Part shown: piece after piece, positions 1-7,410 of the stretch | How the letters are laid out: every line of letters starts with the position of its first letter | Position numbering within the stretch: the first letter of the stretch is position 1 | Origin: SpSt-583 sp034434015 | GTDB taxonomy: Bacteria; Chloroflexota; Anaerolineae; Anaerolineales; UBA6663 | Reading direction: 5' to 3' | Assembly (NCBI GenBank): GCA_034434015.1 | Contig: DAOUAB010000053.1 | Coordinates: 1-49,951 of the forward strand | DNA: 49,951 nt | Program-made: the position numbers and the translations under genes | Notes under the pieces: generated by a model | Databases searched by the model: none | What the model was told of the DNA's origin: nothing | The model's input: the letters and a program-made list of their open reading frames with translations, nothing else

Positions 1-1
1 G

Positions 2-100
2 AACTACAAGTCCTGGCATCAAGTCGTGACCGTCTATTTTCTCACGCCCATTCCGCCGGCAAGCCAGATCCGCTGGATCATCCCGCCGACGGTGCCGTAA
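2..100 (+). CDS. C-terminal fragment of an unknown protein
   Basis: An open frame enters from the left edge and ends at TAA (98-100), giving 32 residues that finish in IRWIIPPTVP. The composition (aromatics, many prolines, regular hydrophobics) looks like a real beta-rich C-terminus rather than a shadow frame. No family can be named from so little. It lies 67 bases upstream of rsmA on the same strand. Confidence 0.45.
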   Translation, partial: NYKSWHQVVTVYFLTPIPPASQIRWIIPPTVP

Positions 101-138
101 TGGGTGACAGGGGACGAGTAACGAGCGAAGATGCTGGT

Positions 139-166
139 CACCCGCCACCTGCCACCCGCCACCCTA
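139..166. repeat. Four-unit heptamer tandem repeat before rsmA
   Basis: Four consecutive 7-base units, CACCCGC, CACCTGC, CACCCGC and CACCCTA, end directly at the rsmA start codon. They take the place where a Shine-Dalgarno sequence would be expected, and none is visible. The repeat period matches the heptamer arrays found inside the NRPS genes of this window. Confidence 0.7.
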
Positions 167-167
167 T

Positions 168-998
168 ATGCGCCCCCTCCATGTTCCGCAACTGTTGCGC
201 CGGTTCGGCCTGCGACCCAAGAAGAGCCTGGGCCAGAACTTCCTGGTGGATGAGGCCGCGCTGGCGAGAGTGGCGGCAGCGGCGGACCTGAGCCCGTCCG
301 ACACCGTGCTGGAGATCGGGCCGGGGCTGGGGAGCCTCACGCGCCATCTGGCCGAGGCCGCGCGGCGGGTCGTAGCCGTAGAACTGGACCAGGACCTGCT
401 CCCGGCCCTGCGCTTTGTGGTGGAGCCTTACGCCAACGTCGACATCGTGCAGGGCGATATCCTCGGGCTTGACCCTTCGGCCTTATCCCTTGAGCCGGCT
501 TACAAGGTCGTCGCCAACATCCCGTATTACATCACGTCGGCCGTCATCCGCCGCCTGCTGGAGGCCGCGATTCGCCCGGCCCTGATCGTGCTCACCGTGC
601 AGCGCGAGGTGGCCGAGCGGATGTGCGCGGCGCCCGGCGCCATGAGCCTGCTGGCGGTCAGCGTGCAGTTCTACAGCCGGCCGCGCGTGGTGGCGCGCAT
701 CCCGGCCGGCGCCTTCCACCCGCGGCCGGAGGTGGACTCGGCCGTGGTGCGTCTGGAGGTGTTGCCCGAGCCGGCCGCCGCTGTGGAGGATGTGGACGGC
801 TTCTTTCAGGTGGTCAGGGCCGGGTTCAGCCAGAAGCGCAAGCAGTTGCACAACGCCCTGGCGGCCGGGCTGCGCCTGGAGTCGTCTGTGCTGGAACCGG
901 CCCTAGCGCAGGCGGGCGTGGACCCGAAGCGCCGGGCGGAGACGTTGACGCTGGCCGAGTGGGGGGCGGTGGCGCGCGAGCTGGCGCCGGCGCGCTGA
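168..998 (+). CDS. rsmA: 16S rRNA dimethyladenosine transferase RsmA/KsgA
   Basis: 276 residues, the normal length for the family. The enzyme uses S-adenosylmethionine to dimethylate the two adjacent adenines in the 3'-terminal helix of 16S rRNA, a late step of small-subunit maturation. Visible signatures in order are KKSLGQNFL (18-26), the SAM-binding loop EIGPGLGSLT (49-58), the acidic VELD (71-74) at the end of the second strand, QGD (95-97), the catalytic NIPYYIT (117-123) and the FHPRPEVDSAV segment near 185. The start at 168 is chosen because it places the N-terminal basic segment correctly. No Shine-Dalgarno is visible, since a heptamer repeat abuts the start. The gene is followed by tRNA-Leu. 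Confidence 0.96.
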   Translation: MRPLHVPQLLRRFGLRPKKSLGQNFLVDEAALARVAAAADLSPSDTVLEIGPGLGSLTRHLAEAARRVVAVELDQDLLPALRFVVEPYANVDIVQGDILGLDPSALSLEPAYKVVANIPYYITSAVIRRLLEAAIRPALIVLTVQREVAERMCAAPGAMSLLAVSVQFYSRPRVVARIPAGAFHPRPEVDSAVVRLEVLPEPAAAVEDVDGFFQVVRAGFSQKRKQLHNALAAGLRLESSVLEPALAQAGVDPKRRAETLTLAEWGAVARELAPAR

Positions 999-1093
999 GG
1001 CGTAATCCCAAACCCGGCCGGCGCGCCCCGCGGCAGGCCGAGCCGTTCACGGCCCGGCTTGGCCGGGATGGTCGAAGGGCCGGGGCGCCGGGA

Positions 1094-1117
1094 ATTGACC
1101 ACCAACGGCGGAGGCGC
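1094..1117. repeat. Dispersed intergenic repeat, copy 1
   Basis: A 24-base block beginning ATTGACCACCA. It matches a block at 16468-16491 at 21 of 24 positions, and all three differences are A/G transitions. It lies in the gap between rsmA and tRNA-Leu and has no coding context. Confidence 0.6.
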
Positions 1118-1207
1118 ACAGGGGCGGGTGGAACGCCGTTGGCGTTTCCGCCCGCTAGCTCTAAAATAGCGCTGGAGCCGGCGACGCGCCGGGCAAGTCG
1201 GGTTGTT

Positions 1208-1291
1208 GGGGCGGTGGCGGAACAGGCAGACGCCGCGGACTTAAAATCCGCTATCCTTCGGGATGTGAGGGTTCGATTCCCTCCCGCCCCA
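1208..1291 (+). tRNA. tRNA-Leu (anticodon UAA)
   Basis: An 84-base cloverleaf. The acceptor stem is GGGGCGG (1208-1214) with CCGCCCC (1284-1290), discriminator A at 1291. The anticodon stem is GCGGA/TCCGC enclosing CTTAAAA, anticodon TAA at 1242-1244. A long class II variable arm follows (TATCCTTCGGGATGT region), as expected for tRNA-Leu, then the T arm GAGGG-TTCGATT-CCCTC. The 3' CCA is not encoded (the next bases are CTC). It decodes UUA/UUG, which are rare codons in this GC-rich sequence. Confidence 0.96.
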
Positions 1292-1347
1292 CTCCTCAGA
1301 AACCATGGCGGAAAGCCGGAGCCGGCTCGGCCGCGGTTGTCTGTGGC

Positions 1348-1686
1348 TCACGGGGCCGGGTCGACCTCGATGGTGAAGCTGAGCGGGAAGCCGGCCTGGC
1401 GGGCGAGGGCGTGCGCGCGGCCGACGCGATGCTTGGCCTCCTCGATCGGCAGCGTCATCACGTAGGCCAGGCCGGTGACGTGCGCGCGCAGGGTCACGCG
1501 CTCGGCCTCGCCCGGGGAGAGCCCGAAGACCTGGCGCAGGATGAGGACGACGAAATCATAGGGGGTGACGTCGTCGTTGTGGACGAGGACGCGCCCGTTC
1601 TCGCCGCGCTCGCCCACCACCACCCAATCGAGATCGCGCTCGACCTCGATCTCCGGTTCGGCGGGCGTCGGCGTCTTTACGGCCAT
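1348..1686 (-). CDS. clpS: Clp protease adaptor ClpS
   Basis: 112 residues. ClpS binds the N-terminal domain of the Clp ATPase and delivers N-degron substrates. The core begins at VLVHNDDVTPYDFV (33-46). Its Asn-Asp-Asp (37-39) is the conserved segment that contacts the substrate alpha-amino group, and His69 in the RAHVTG stretch is the other family-typical pocket residue. The N-terminal 30 residues are acidic and probably disordered, as is usual. It lies 27 bases downstream of the CnoX-like gene on the same strand, so co-transcription is likely. The Clp ATPase itself is not in the window. Confidence 0.92.
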   Translation of the reverse strand: MAVKTPTPAEPEIEVERDLDWVVVGERGENGRVLVHNDDVTPYDFVVLILRQVFGLSPGEAERVTLRAHVTGLAYVMTLPIEEAKHRVGRAHALARQAGFPLSFTIEVDPAP

Positions 1687-1713
1687 ACAGTCTGCCCCCG
1701 GAACGGCGGCCTG

Positions 1714-2550
1714 TTAAAACAGCACCGACGCCAACTCGTTGCGGTACTCGCGGGTGAGGGGGTCGTCGTCGCCGAGCAGCTCGAAGATGGCCAGCATCAC
1801 CTGGCGCGGCGCGCCGCGCCGGTGCTTTTTGTCCTGGCGCAGCACGTCGAGCAGCCCATCCATGGCGGCGGCCCAGCGGCCGTGCGCCGCCAGGCGGGCC
1901 GCCTGGTGATAGAGCGCGTCCAGCTCCGTCTCATCCAGCGGCAGGTCGGCGCCCTCGACCTCACAGAGGAATTCGGCCAGCGGGCGCAGCGTCTCGGCGG
2001 CCACGCTCTCGTCGCTGCGCGGGAAATCCTCCAGCAGGGCCACCGCCTCGCAGCCCCGCCCCTGGGCCAGCGTCGCCTTGAGCCGCCCGAGCGCCGCCGC
2101 GCCCTGGTCCGGCTGCAGATCCAGCGCGCGGCGGAAGGCCGCCTCGGCCTCCCTCCAGTGGTGTGTGGCCAGCAGGCTCAGGCCTTCGTTCAGCGCCTGC
2201 TCAGCTGGCGAGGGGGCCAGCTTGCGGATAAACTCGCGGACCTTCGGCTCGGGGAGCGCGCCGGTGAATTCGGCCACCACCCGGCCGTCGGCAAAGGCCT
2301 TGACGGTTGGGAGACCGTGCACATCGTACCTGGCGGCCAGGCGCGGGTTGTCGTCGGCATTGACCCTGGCCAGCACAAAAGCGCCGGCGCCCTGCCGCGC
2401 CAGTTTCTCCAGGAGCGGCCCCAGCGTCCGGCACGGCGCGCACCACGGCGCCCAGAAATCCACGATCACCGGCACGGATTGTGAGCGCGCCAGCACGGCG
2501 CTCTCAAAAGTGGCTTCAGTGACATCCAGAATCGATCCGCGGTCAGACAT
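1714..2550 (-). CDS. CnoX/YbbN-like thioredoxin with C-terminal TPR-like region
   Basis: 278 residues from the chosen start at 2550, which is preceded by a good GGGAGAG ribosome binding site. The frame stays open to 2607, but the extra 19 residues have no such signal. Residues 1-110 are a thioredoxin fold with DFWAPWCAPC (active cysteines 37 and 40) and the cis-proline loop GLPTV. Residues 120-278 are helical repeats of the kind in YbbN/CnoX, which pairs redox activity with holdase function and hands clients to chaperones. Cytoplasmic; no signal peptide. The active site has Ala in place of the usual Gly of WCGPC. It is divergent from the DUF2294 gene and upstream of clpS, which gives a small protein-quality-control pair. 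Confidence 0.88.
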   Translation of the reverse strand: MSDRGSILDVTEATFESAVLARSQSVPVIVDFWAPWCAPCRTLGPLLEKLARQGAGAFVLARVNADDNPRLAARYDVHGLPTVKAFADGRVVAEFTGALPEPKVREFIRKLAPSPAEQALNEGLSLLATHHWREAEAAFRRALDLQPDQGAAALGRLKATLAQGRGCEAVALLEDFPRSDESVAAETLRPLAEFLCEVEGADLPLDETELDALYHQAARLAAHGRWAAAMDGLLDVLRQDKKHRRGAPRQVMLAIFELLGDDDPLTREYRNELASVLF

Positions 2551-2611
2551 GGCGCTCTCCCTGTTCTGCCTGCGATTGTAGCGCATCTCGACTTGGGCGC
2601 ACAACACCTGA

Positions 2612-2639
2612 TTGACAAAATGGTCCGATCGCTTACACT
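2612..2639 (+). promoter_or_regulatory. Sigma-70-type promoter for the DUF2294 gene
   Basis: TTGACA at 2612-2617 and TACACT at 2634-2639 with a 16-base spacer. Transcription would start near 2646, about 27 bases before the 2673 start codon. It sits in the divergent gap between the CnoX-like and DUF2294 genes. Confidence 0.6.
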
Positions 2640-2672
2640 GGCGGGGCCAGCCCCCGACCCCATAGAGAGCCC

Positions 2673-3041
2673 ATGCTCAAAAAGACGCGCGGCGAACTTG
2701 AAGCTGAATTCACCAGAGCGATCATCCGCTTTGAGAAAGACCACCTCGGCCGCGGCCCGCTGGAGGCGCGGACCTTTCTCCTGGGCGACCTGCTCGTCGT
2801 CCGGCTGCGCGGCGTGCTGACCCCGGCCGAGCTCAAGCTGGCCGAGACGCGCGAGGGCCGGGTGTTGGTGAAGGAGACGCGGCGCCAGTTGTTCGAGACC
2901 TCGCGCCCATTATTGGAGGGCATGGTGCGCGAGATTCTGGAGTGCAACCTGGTCAGCCTGCACACCGACATGAGCACGCGCACCGGCGAACGTCTCGTCG
3001 TGCTGACGGTGGACGAAAACCTGGACGAGCGTTGGCGCTGA
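2673..3041 (+). CDS. DUF2294 / MpsC-like small protein
   Basis: 122 residues spanning a whole DUF2294 domain: an N-terminal helix, then a ferredoxin-like pattern with RTFLLGDLLVVRLRGVLTPAE (approx. 30-50), a helical GRVLVKETRRQLFE stretch, and SLHTDMSTRTGERLVVLTV near the C-terminus. DUF2294 proteins include MpsC, reported as part of a Na+-translocating, membrane-potential-generating system, but in most genomes the protein stands alone and its role is open. Here no MpsA or MpsB partner is adjacent. It is soluble by composition. A promoter lies just upstream and DedA follows on the same strand after 228 bases. Confidence 0.75.
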   Translation: MLKKTRGELEAEFTRAIIRFEKDHLGRGPLEARTFLLGDLLVVRLRGVLTPAELKLAETREGRVLVKETRRQLFETSRPLLEGMVREILECNLVSLHTDMSTRTGERLVVLTVDENLDERWR

Positions 3042-3090
3042 CCCGGCGCGGCGGAGCAAACCGGCGGACCAAAGACCTACGGCCGCGCGC

Positions 3091-3119
3091 TTGACTCAGC
3101 CCGCGGCCGTGTGTTAACC
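3091..3119 (+). promoter_or_regulatory. Possible promoter of the dedA leader
   Basis: TTGACT at 3091-3096, a 17-base spacer, then TTAACC at 3114-3119. The -35 is good and the -10 weak. If used, it would give a leader of about 145 bases before the DedA start codon, containing the hairpin at 3195-3258. Confidence 0.35.
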
Positions 3120-3194
3120 TGTGGCTGTTTCGGCGGACTAAGTGAAGAGTCGCTTCCGGCGCCGCCGGCGCCCCCGGCGACTGGTCATGCAGTA

Positions 3195-3258
3195 GGCCGG
3201 TTTTCATCGCCAGGCGAGGCCGTCTCCCTGGCGGTTGAAGGCTGGCCTTTTGTTGTGT
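3195..3258 (+). promoter_or_regulatory. Terminator-like hairpin in the dedA 5' leader
   Basis: An inner stem CGCCAGG (3208-3214) with CCTGGCG (3227-3233) is nested in a looser outer pairing of GGCCGG (3195-3200) with GGCTGGCC (3240-3247). The T-rich tract TTTTGTTGTGT (3248-3258) follows. It ends 12 bases before the DedA start, so it could act as an attenuator. I do not recognise a known riboswitch class in it. Confidence 0.35.
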
Positions 3259-3269
3259 GAGCGAGGCGT

Positions 3270-3932
3270 ATGGTTGAACTCATGGAACTTGTGCGGACCG
3301 GGATCGAGACCATCATCCTGGCCCTGGGCTACCCCGGCATCGTGCTCGTCATGTTTGCCGAGAATCTGTTCCCGCCCATCCCGTCCGAACTGGTGATGCC
3401 GTTTGCGGGCTTCCTGGCCGCGCGGGGCGAATTGAGTTTTGGCGGGGTGCTGGCGGCCGGAACGACCGGCGCCGTGCTGGGCGCGCTGGCGCTGTATGGC
3501 TTCGGCCTGTGGGCCGGCGAGGGGATGCTGCGGGCCCTGGTGCAGCGCTGGGGGCGCGGGTGGTTCATGTCGGTGGATGATCTGGACCGCGCGCTGCAGA
3601 TCTTTGAGCGCTATGGTTATCCGGCCGTGCTCGTCGGCCGCGTGATGCCCATCCTGCGCAGCCTGATCTCGATCCCGGCCGGTATGCGGCGCATGAATCT
3701 GCGCTGGTTCCTGCTCCTGACGTGCGCCGGGACCGGCGCCTGGAATGCCCTGATGGGCGGCGCCGGCCTGTTCCTCGGGGCGCGCTGGGACGAGATTCTG
3801 ATCTTCACCAAGCAGTATGAAATCGGTGTGCTGATCGTGCTGGGAGGGTTGGTGGCCGCCGGCCTGACGATCCGGTTGAGCCGGGAATGGCGCGGCCGGC
3901 GCCGGCTGGGGGATATGGCCGACGAGGCGTAG
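3270..3932 (+). CDS. DedA-family integral membrane protein
   Basis: 220 residues with the DedA/VTT (SNARE-associated) layout. The first hydrophobic segment leads to the re-entrant loop FAENLFPPIPSELVMPFAG (approx. 29-47). Next come the amphipathic region with WGRGWFMSVDDLDRALQIFERYG and the conserved GRVMPILRSLISIPAGMRRM (approx. 130-149), whose arginines are typical of the family, then two C-terminal membrane segments. DedA proteins act in the inner membrane in lipid (undecaprenyl phosphate or phospholipid) translocation and proton-motive-force homeostasis; the substrate of this member cannot be told. It converges on the histidine kinase gene, whose end is 11 bases away. Confidence 0.9.
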   Translation: MVELMELVRTGIETIILALGYPGIVLVMFAENLFPPIPSELVMPFAGFLAARGELSFGGVLAAGTTGAVLGALALYGFGLWAGEGMLRALVQRWGRGWFMSVDDLDRALQIFERYGYPAVLVGRVMPILRSLISIPAGMRRMNLRWFLLLTCAGTGAWNALMGGAGLFLGARWDEILIFTKQYEIGVLIVLGGLVAAGLTIRLSREWRGRRRLGDMADEA

Positions 3933-3943
3933 CGCGCCGGCCG

Positions 3944-6385
3944 TCAACTCAGCGGCGCGCTGGACGCGGCCGGTTGGGCGTCGAAACCGGCTTCATCGGC
4001 GCTGGAGGCCAGCCGCAGGGTGAGGGTGACGGTGCAGCCGCGGCCTTCGCCTTCGCTGTGCAGCGTCACCGTGCCGCCCATCAGTTCGGCCAGCCGGCGC
4101 GAGATCGCCAGGCCGAGGCCGCTGCCGCCGTACCGGCGTTTCTCGCTTCCGTCCACCTGGGTGAAAGGCTGGAACAGGGCGCTCTGCTTCTCCGGCGGCA
4201 CCCCGATGCCGTTGTCTTCCACGGACACGCGCACCACGCCGGCGGCCAGGTCCGGTCTGGCCGTTATCCGCACGCGGCCCTCGGCCGTGAACTTGAGGGC
4301 GTTGTCCACCAGGTTGCGCAAGATCTGGCGCGCGCGGTCGGGGTCGGCCCAGGCCAGCAGCCCGGACCCGCCGTCGTCCAGTTCGAGGCGCAGACCCTTG
4401 AGCCGGGCCTGCGCCTCGAACTCGGCGTACACCTCCAGCAGCAACAGACGCAGGTCCATGGCCCACAGGTGGGTGGTCAGCCGGCCGGCCTCGATCTGGG
4501 CCATATCGAGCAGGTCGTTCACCAGGCGCATCAACGTCGAGGCCGATCGGTGCGCGGTCTCGATGAATTTGCGCCGTTCCTCCGGGGTCGTGTGGGAGTC
4601 GTCCAGCACCAGACCCAGCGAGCCGAGGATGCCGGTGAGCGGCGTGCGCAGTTCGTGGGAGGTGCGCGCGAGGAACTCGCTCTTCAGCCGGCTGACCTCT
4701 TTCTCGGCCTCGTACAGCTGCGCCATCTCGGCGGCCTGCTGCTGCACCGTCTTGTACAGGCGGGAATTCTCCAGGGCGACGGCCACCTGGTTCGCCAGCA
4801 GGCGCAGCAGCGTGATGTCCTGCGCGGAGTAAAAATCGTCCGGGTCGCGGCGCCCGAACAGCCATAGCCCCAGGCGGCGCTGCTGCACCTCCAGCGGCAC
4901 CACCAGCCGCACCCAGTTGCCGGCCGGGTCCGGCGGCAGGTACACCCACGGGCGGTTGGCCAGGCTCTGCAGCTGCTCGAGCGTGAAAGCGGCGTCGACG
5001 TGGCGCTGGTAGACCAGGTCGGCCGCCTCGGGCCTCAGCCGGTAGAGCGCCGACTGGCGCACCAGCAGGCTCGGCAGGAGTTCGTCAGCCAGCAGGCGGA
5101 TGAGCTCCGGCTCGTCGGAGACCACCGGCAACTGGCGGGCCATCACCTTGAGGATGTCTTCCGGCGTGTGGACCATGCCGTAGGCTTGCCGGTTCATCCA
5201 GCGCTGAAACGGCCCGTACAGGCCCACCAGCGCCATGACGGCCACCGTCACCAGGACGACGGTTGTGAACACTTCCGGAGCGCGCAGGGTGCGCTCGGCG
5301 CTCAGCAGGGTGGCGATGGCCACCAGGGTGCTGACGATGATGGCGAAACTGTATTGCGTGATCAGGCGGTTGGCCCGGAATTCCAGCGCGCCCAGGAAGT
5401 TGCGGAAGGCGGCATAGACATAGCCGATCGGCCAGATGGCCAACGCCACCAGCGAGACGGCGGTGACCAGATTGGAGGACGCCGGCGAGTCGGTGACGGC
5501 GGTCACGGCCAGCACCAGCAGCCCCGGCCCGAAGGCCAGCGACACGGAGAACAGCATCAGCCGGGCGGTCTGGCGCGTCTGGGGGCGGCCGGAGCGCCAC
5601 CGTATCCCCAGCATTACCAGGCTGACGAGGACGGCCGTCCCGACCACAAAGGAGCACCAGCGGGCGGAGATGAGGTGGTTCAGGGTCAGGGCGCCGAACA
5701 GGCCGCCCGCCAGGTAGAGGCCGGCCACCAGCGCGCGGCGGCGGGCCCAGGCGTAGTTCAGGGCCTCCAGGTGCAGGTGCAGGTAAGTGGGCACCAGCAT
5801 CCATGAGACGGCAATGTACAGGTGGGTCATCCCCAGGAGCTGGTAACCGGCGTTCGTCCCGGTTAACGCCCACAGCCCGAACAGATAGTTGCTGGCGATC
5901 AGGGTTGCCCACAACCGGCCGCGCGGGCGGAGGAAGAGGAGCACGAACGTGCCGGCCAGCCAGAAGGGCAGGAACACTACCAGCGGCGTGGCCGACAGCC
6001 AGTAATCCGTGGCGGAAAACACCGGCATGCGCCAGGGGATTTCCAGCTCCCGGTCGCCGCGGAGCACCTCCAGCATGACGACGTCATTCGCCGCGAAGCC
6101 GGCAAACGGCGACGCGCTGTAGTCGGAACGATAGCGGTCGTAGGTCAGCGCGCCGATGCGGACGATCTGATCGCCCGGCTGAAGGACCCGGCTGAGTGCG
6201 CAGCGCGGGTCGGAGGGGGGGCAGGTGTCGACTGTCGAGACCACCCAGTTCGAGGTCAGCGTGAAACCGGGCCGAGGGACGATCAGGACATTGACGAACG
6301 TGTAGAAAGCCCCCGTCGCCAACACGGCGAACGAGAACGCCAGCGAGAAGGCCTCAATGAACCAACGGCGGCTCGGCCATGTCAT
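3944..6385 (-). CDS. ComP-like polytopic sensor histidine kinase (PDZ-like sensor, multi-TM, GAF, HisKA, HATPase)
   Basis: 813 residues. TM1 is at about 10-36. An extracytoplasmic stretch of about 90 residues follows with a PDZ-like core (VLQPGDQIVRIG, 67-78). Eight or nine further membrane segments lie between 128 and 392. A GAF-like domain spans about 405-545 and a coiled coil 545-570. HisKA carries the phospho-acceptor His577 in TSHELRTPL. The ATPase has the N box NLVDNALKF (from 691), DNGIGVP (724-730) and GGSGLGL (753-759). All catalytic motifs are intact. The gene starts 3 bases after the prenyl synthase stop, which implies translational coupling. One TM, an extracellular PDZ-like piece and a multi-TM bundle recall Bacillus ComP, but the dimerisation domain is HisKA rather than the HisKA_3 type of ComP. 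No response regulator lies beside it. The ligand is inferred to be the modified peptide encoded at 7411-7569. Confidence 0.88.
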   Translation of the reverse strand: MTWPSRRWFIEAFSLAFSFAVLATGAFYTFVNVLIVPRPGFTLTSNWVVSTVDTCPPSDPRCALSRVLQPGDQIVRIGALTYDRYRSDYSASPFAGFAANDVVMLEVLRGDRELEIPWRMPVFSATDYWLSATPLVVFLPFWLAGTFVLLFLRPRGRLWATLIASNYLFGLWALTGTNAGYQLLGMTHLYIAVSWMLVPTYLHLHLEALNYAWARRRALVAGLYLAGGLFGALTLNHLISARWCSFVVGTAVLVSLVMLGIRWRSGRPQTRQTARLMLFSVSLAFGPGLLVLAVTAVTDSPASSNLVTAVSLVALAIWPIGYVYAAFRNFLGALEFRANRLITQYSFAIIVSTLVAIATLLSAERTLRAPEVFTTVVLVTVAVMALVGLYGPFQRWMNRQAYGMVHTPEDILKVMARQLPVVSDEPELIRLLADELLPSLLVRQSALYRLRPEAADLVYQRHVDAAFTLEQLQSLANRPWVYLPPDPAGNWVRLVVPLEVQQRRLGLWLFGRRDPDDFYSAQDITLLRLLANQVAVALENSRLYKTVQQQAAEMAQLYEAEKEVSRLKSEFLARTSHELRTPLTGILGSLGLVLDDSHTTPEERRKFIETAHRSASTLMRLVNDLLDMAQIEAGRLTTHLWAMDLRLLLLEVYAEFEAQARLKGLRLELDDGGSGLLAWADPDRARQILRNLVDNALKFTAEGRVRITARPDLAAGVVRVSVEDNGIGVPPEKQSALFQPFTQVDGSEKRRYGGSGLGLAISRRLAELMGGTVTLHSEGEGRGCTVTLTLRLASSADEAGFDAQPAASSAPLS

Positions 6386-6388
6386 ACC

Positions 6389-7336
6389 TCATGATTGTAC
6401 CAGCGGCAGGTCCACCTCGATACCGTGGGATTGGAGCAGGCTGGTTAGCGCCGGCGCGACCGGGACCACGCCGCCGGCCAGGACGGCGCGGTCCGCCAGC
6501 GGCAGGTCGCGGATGAGCGCCTGCGCCTGCTGGGCGCGCTGCACGATCTGGAAGATGGCATAGCTCACCGCCCCGGACGCAATCAGCAATTGCTGGGCCG
6601 CCGCCAGCGCCCCCGGCGCCTCGATCCGGCCGAGCAATTCCAGGAAGCGTTCGCGGTGCGGATGCGGCGCCGTGCGCGCGTACAGGATCAGCAGGTTGTT
6701 GCGCCCCTGCAGCCAGTCCGGGTTGGCCGGCGTCTGGAAGGCGTCCAGGATGTCGTCGTTGAGCTGGATGATCTCGCCGATCAGTTTCCCCAGCCGGTAC
6801 AGGCCGGCGCAGACCTCCGGCGCCGCGCCGCCCAGGATGGCGCCCAGTTCAAGCGCCGCCCCGTAGAACGGCGTGCTCTTGTGCTCGACGACGCGCCAGT
6901 AGGCGGCCTCGCCCTCCAGGTTGGAGACGTCCAGGTCCTGGCCCAGCGCGGTCTTCAGGGCGGCCTCGGCCAGGCAACGCTGGGCGGCGGCCTGCTCGGC
7001 GCTGTTCGCGCCGGAGCGCGCGATGAGCAGGCCGGCCGTCGCCTGCAGGGCCAGGCCGATGTTGGCGGCCCGGCCGGCGCCGATCTTCAGGTGCTCGCCG
7101 CGCGGGTCGTCGTCCAGGATGTCGTCCACCAGGATGATGCTGATCTGCAGGCAGGCGATGGCGGCCGCGCCGTGCAGGGCCCGGTCCACATCGCCGCCGA
7201 CGGCGCGGCAGGCCAGGCCGGGCAGCTCCCAGTCCAGGCGCGGCTGTGTGCCCGCGCGCTCGAAGGCGGCCGTCAACTGCGGCCAGGCGCGGAACTCGGG
7301 TAAGCTGAGGATCAGGTTGCGAAGTCGTTCGATCAT
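6389..7336 (-). CDS. ComQ-like isoprenyl diphosphate synthase / peptide prenyltransferase
   Basis: 315 residues, all-alpha trans-isoprenyl synthase family. The first aspartate-rich motif is DDILDDD (71-77) with arginine at 79, the middle motif is GQDLDVS (132-138), and the second aspartate-rich motif is NDDILD (193-198). The latter is followed by DWLQGRNNLLILYA where ordinary farnesyl or geranylgeranyl synthases have a GKRTLP-like lysine stretch. This divergent end, and the absence of other isoprenoid genes nearby, suggest a specialised enzyme rather than a housekeeping synthase. In ComQ proteins the same fold transfers an isoprenyl group onto a tryptophan of the ComX precursor. Here the upstream gene encodes a short peptide with two C-terminal tryptophans. 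No clear Shine-Dalgarno precedes the ATG, and a terminator lies just upstream, so expression should be far lower than that of the peptide. A plain prenyl diphosphate synthase remains possible. Confidence 0.82.
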   Translation of the reverse strand: MIERLRNLILSLPEFRAWPQLTAAFERAGTQPRLDWELPGLACRAVGGDVDRALHGAAAIACLQISIILVDDILDDDPRGEHLKIGAGRAANIGLALQATAGLLIARSGANSAEQAAAQRCLAEAALKTALGQDLDVSNLEGEAAYWRVVEHKSTPFYGAALELGAILGGAAPEVCAGLYRLGKLIGEIIQLNDDILDAFQTPANPDWLQGRNNLLILYARTAPHPHRERFLELLGRIEAPGALAAAQQLLIASGAVSYAIFQIVQRAQQAQALIRDLPLADRAVLAGGVVPVAPALTSLLQSHGIEVDLPLVQS

Positions 7337-7349
7337 GGTAGTGGCCGTT

Positions 7350-7389
7350 AAAAAACTTCGCTACGCGCCTGAGGGAGCGCGTAGCGAGG
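7350..7389 (-). terminator. Intrinsic terminator between peptide gene and prenyl synthase
   Basis: On the minus strand a 13-base stem (one mismatch) is formed by 7377-7389 and 7356-7368 around an 8-base loop, followed immediately by six T (7355-7350). It lies 21 bases after the peptide stop codon and 13 bases before the prenyl synthase start. It should end most transcripts after the peptide gene and allow a minority to read through into the synthase and kinase. Confidence 0.88.
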
Positions 7390-7410
7390 CGGGGGCTTCA
7401 GGAGCCGGGA

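Noticed and set aside
3120..3269. Known c-di-GMP or manganese riboswitch before dedA
   Set aside because: The conserved core sequences of those classes are not visible; only a generic hairpin with a T-rich tail can be supported.
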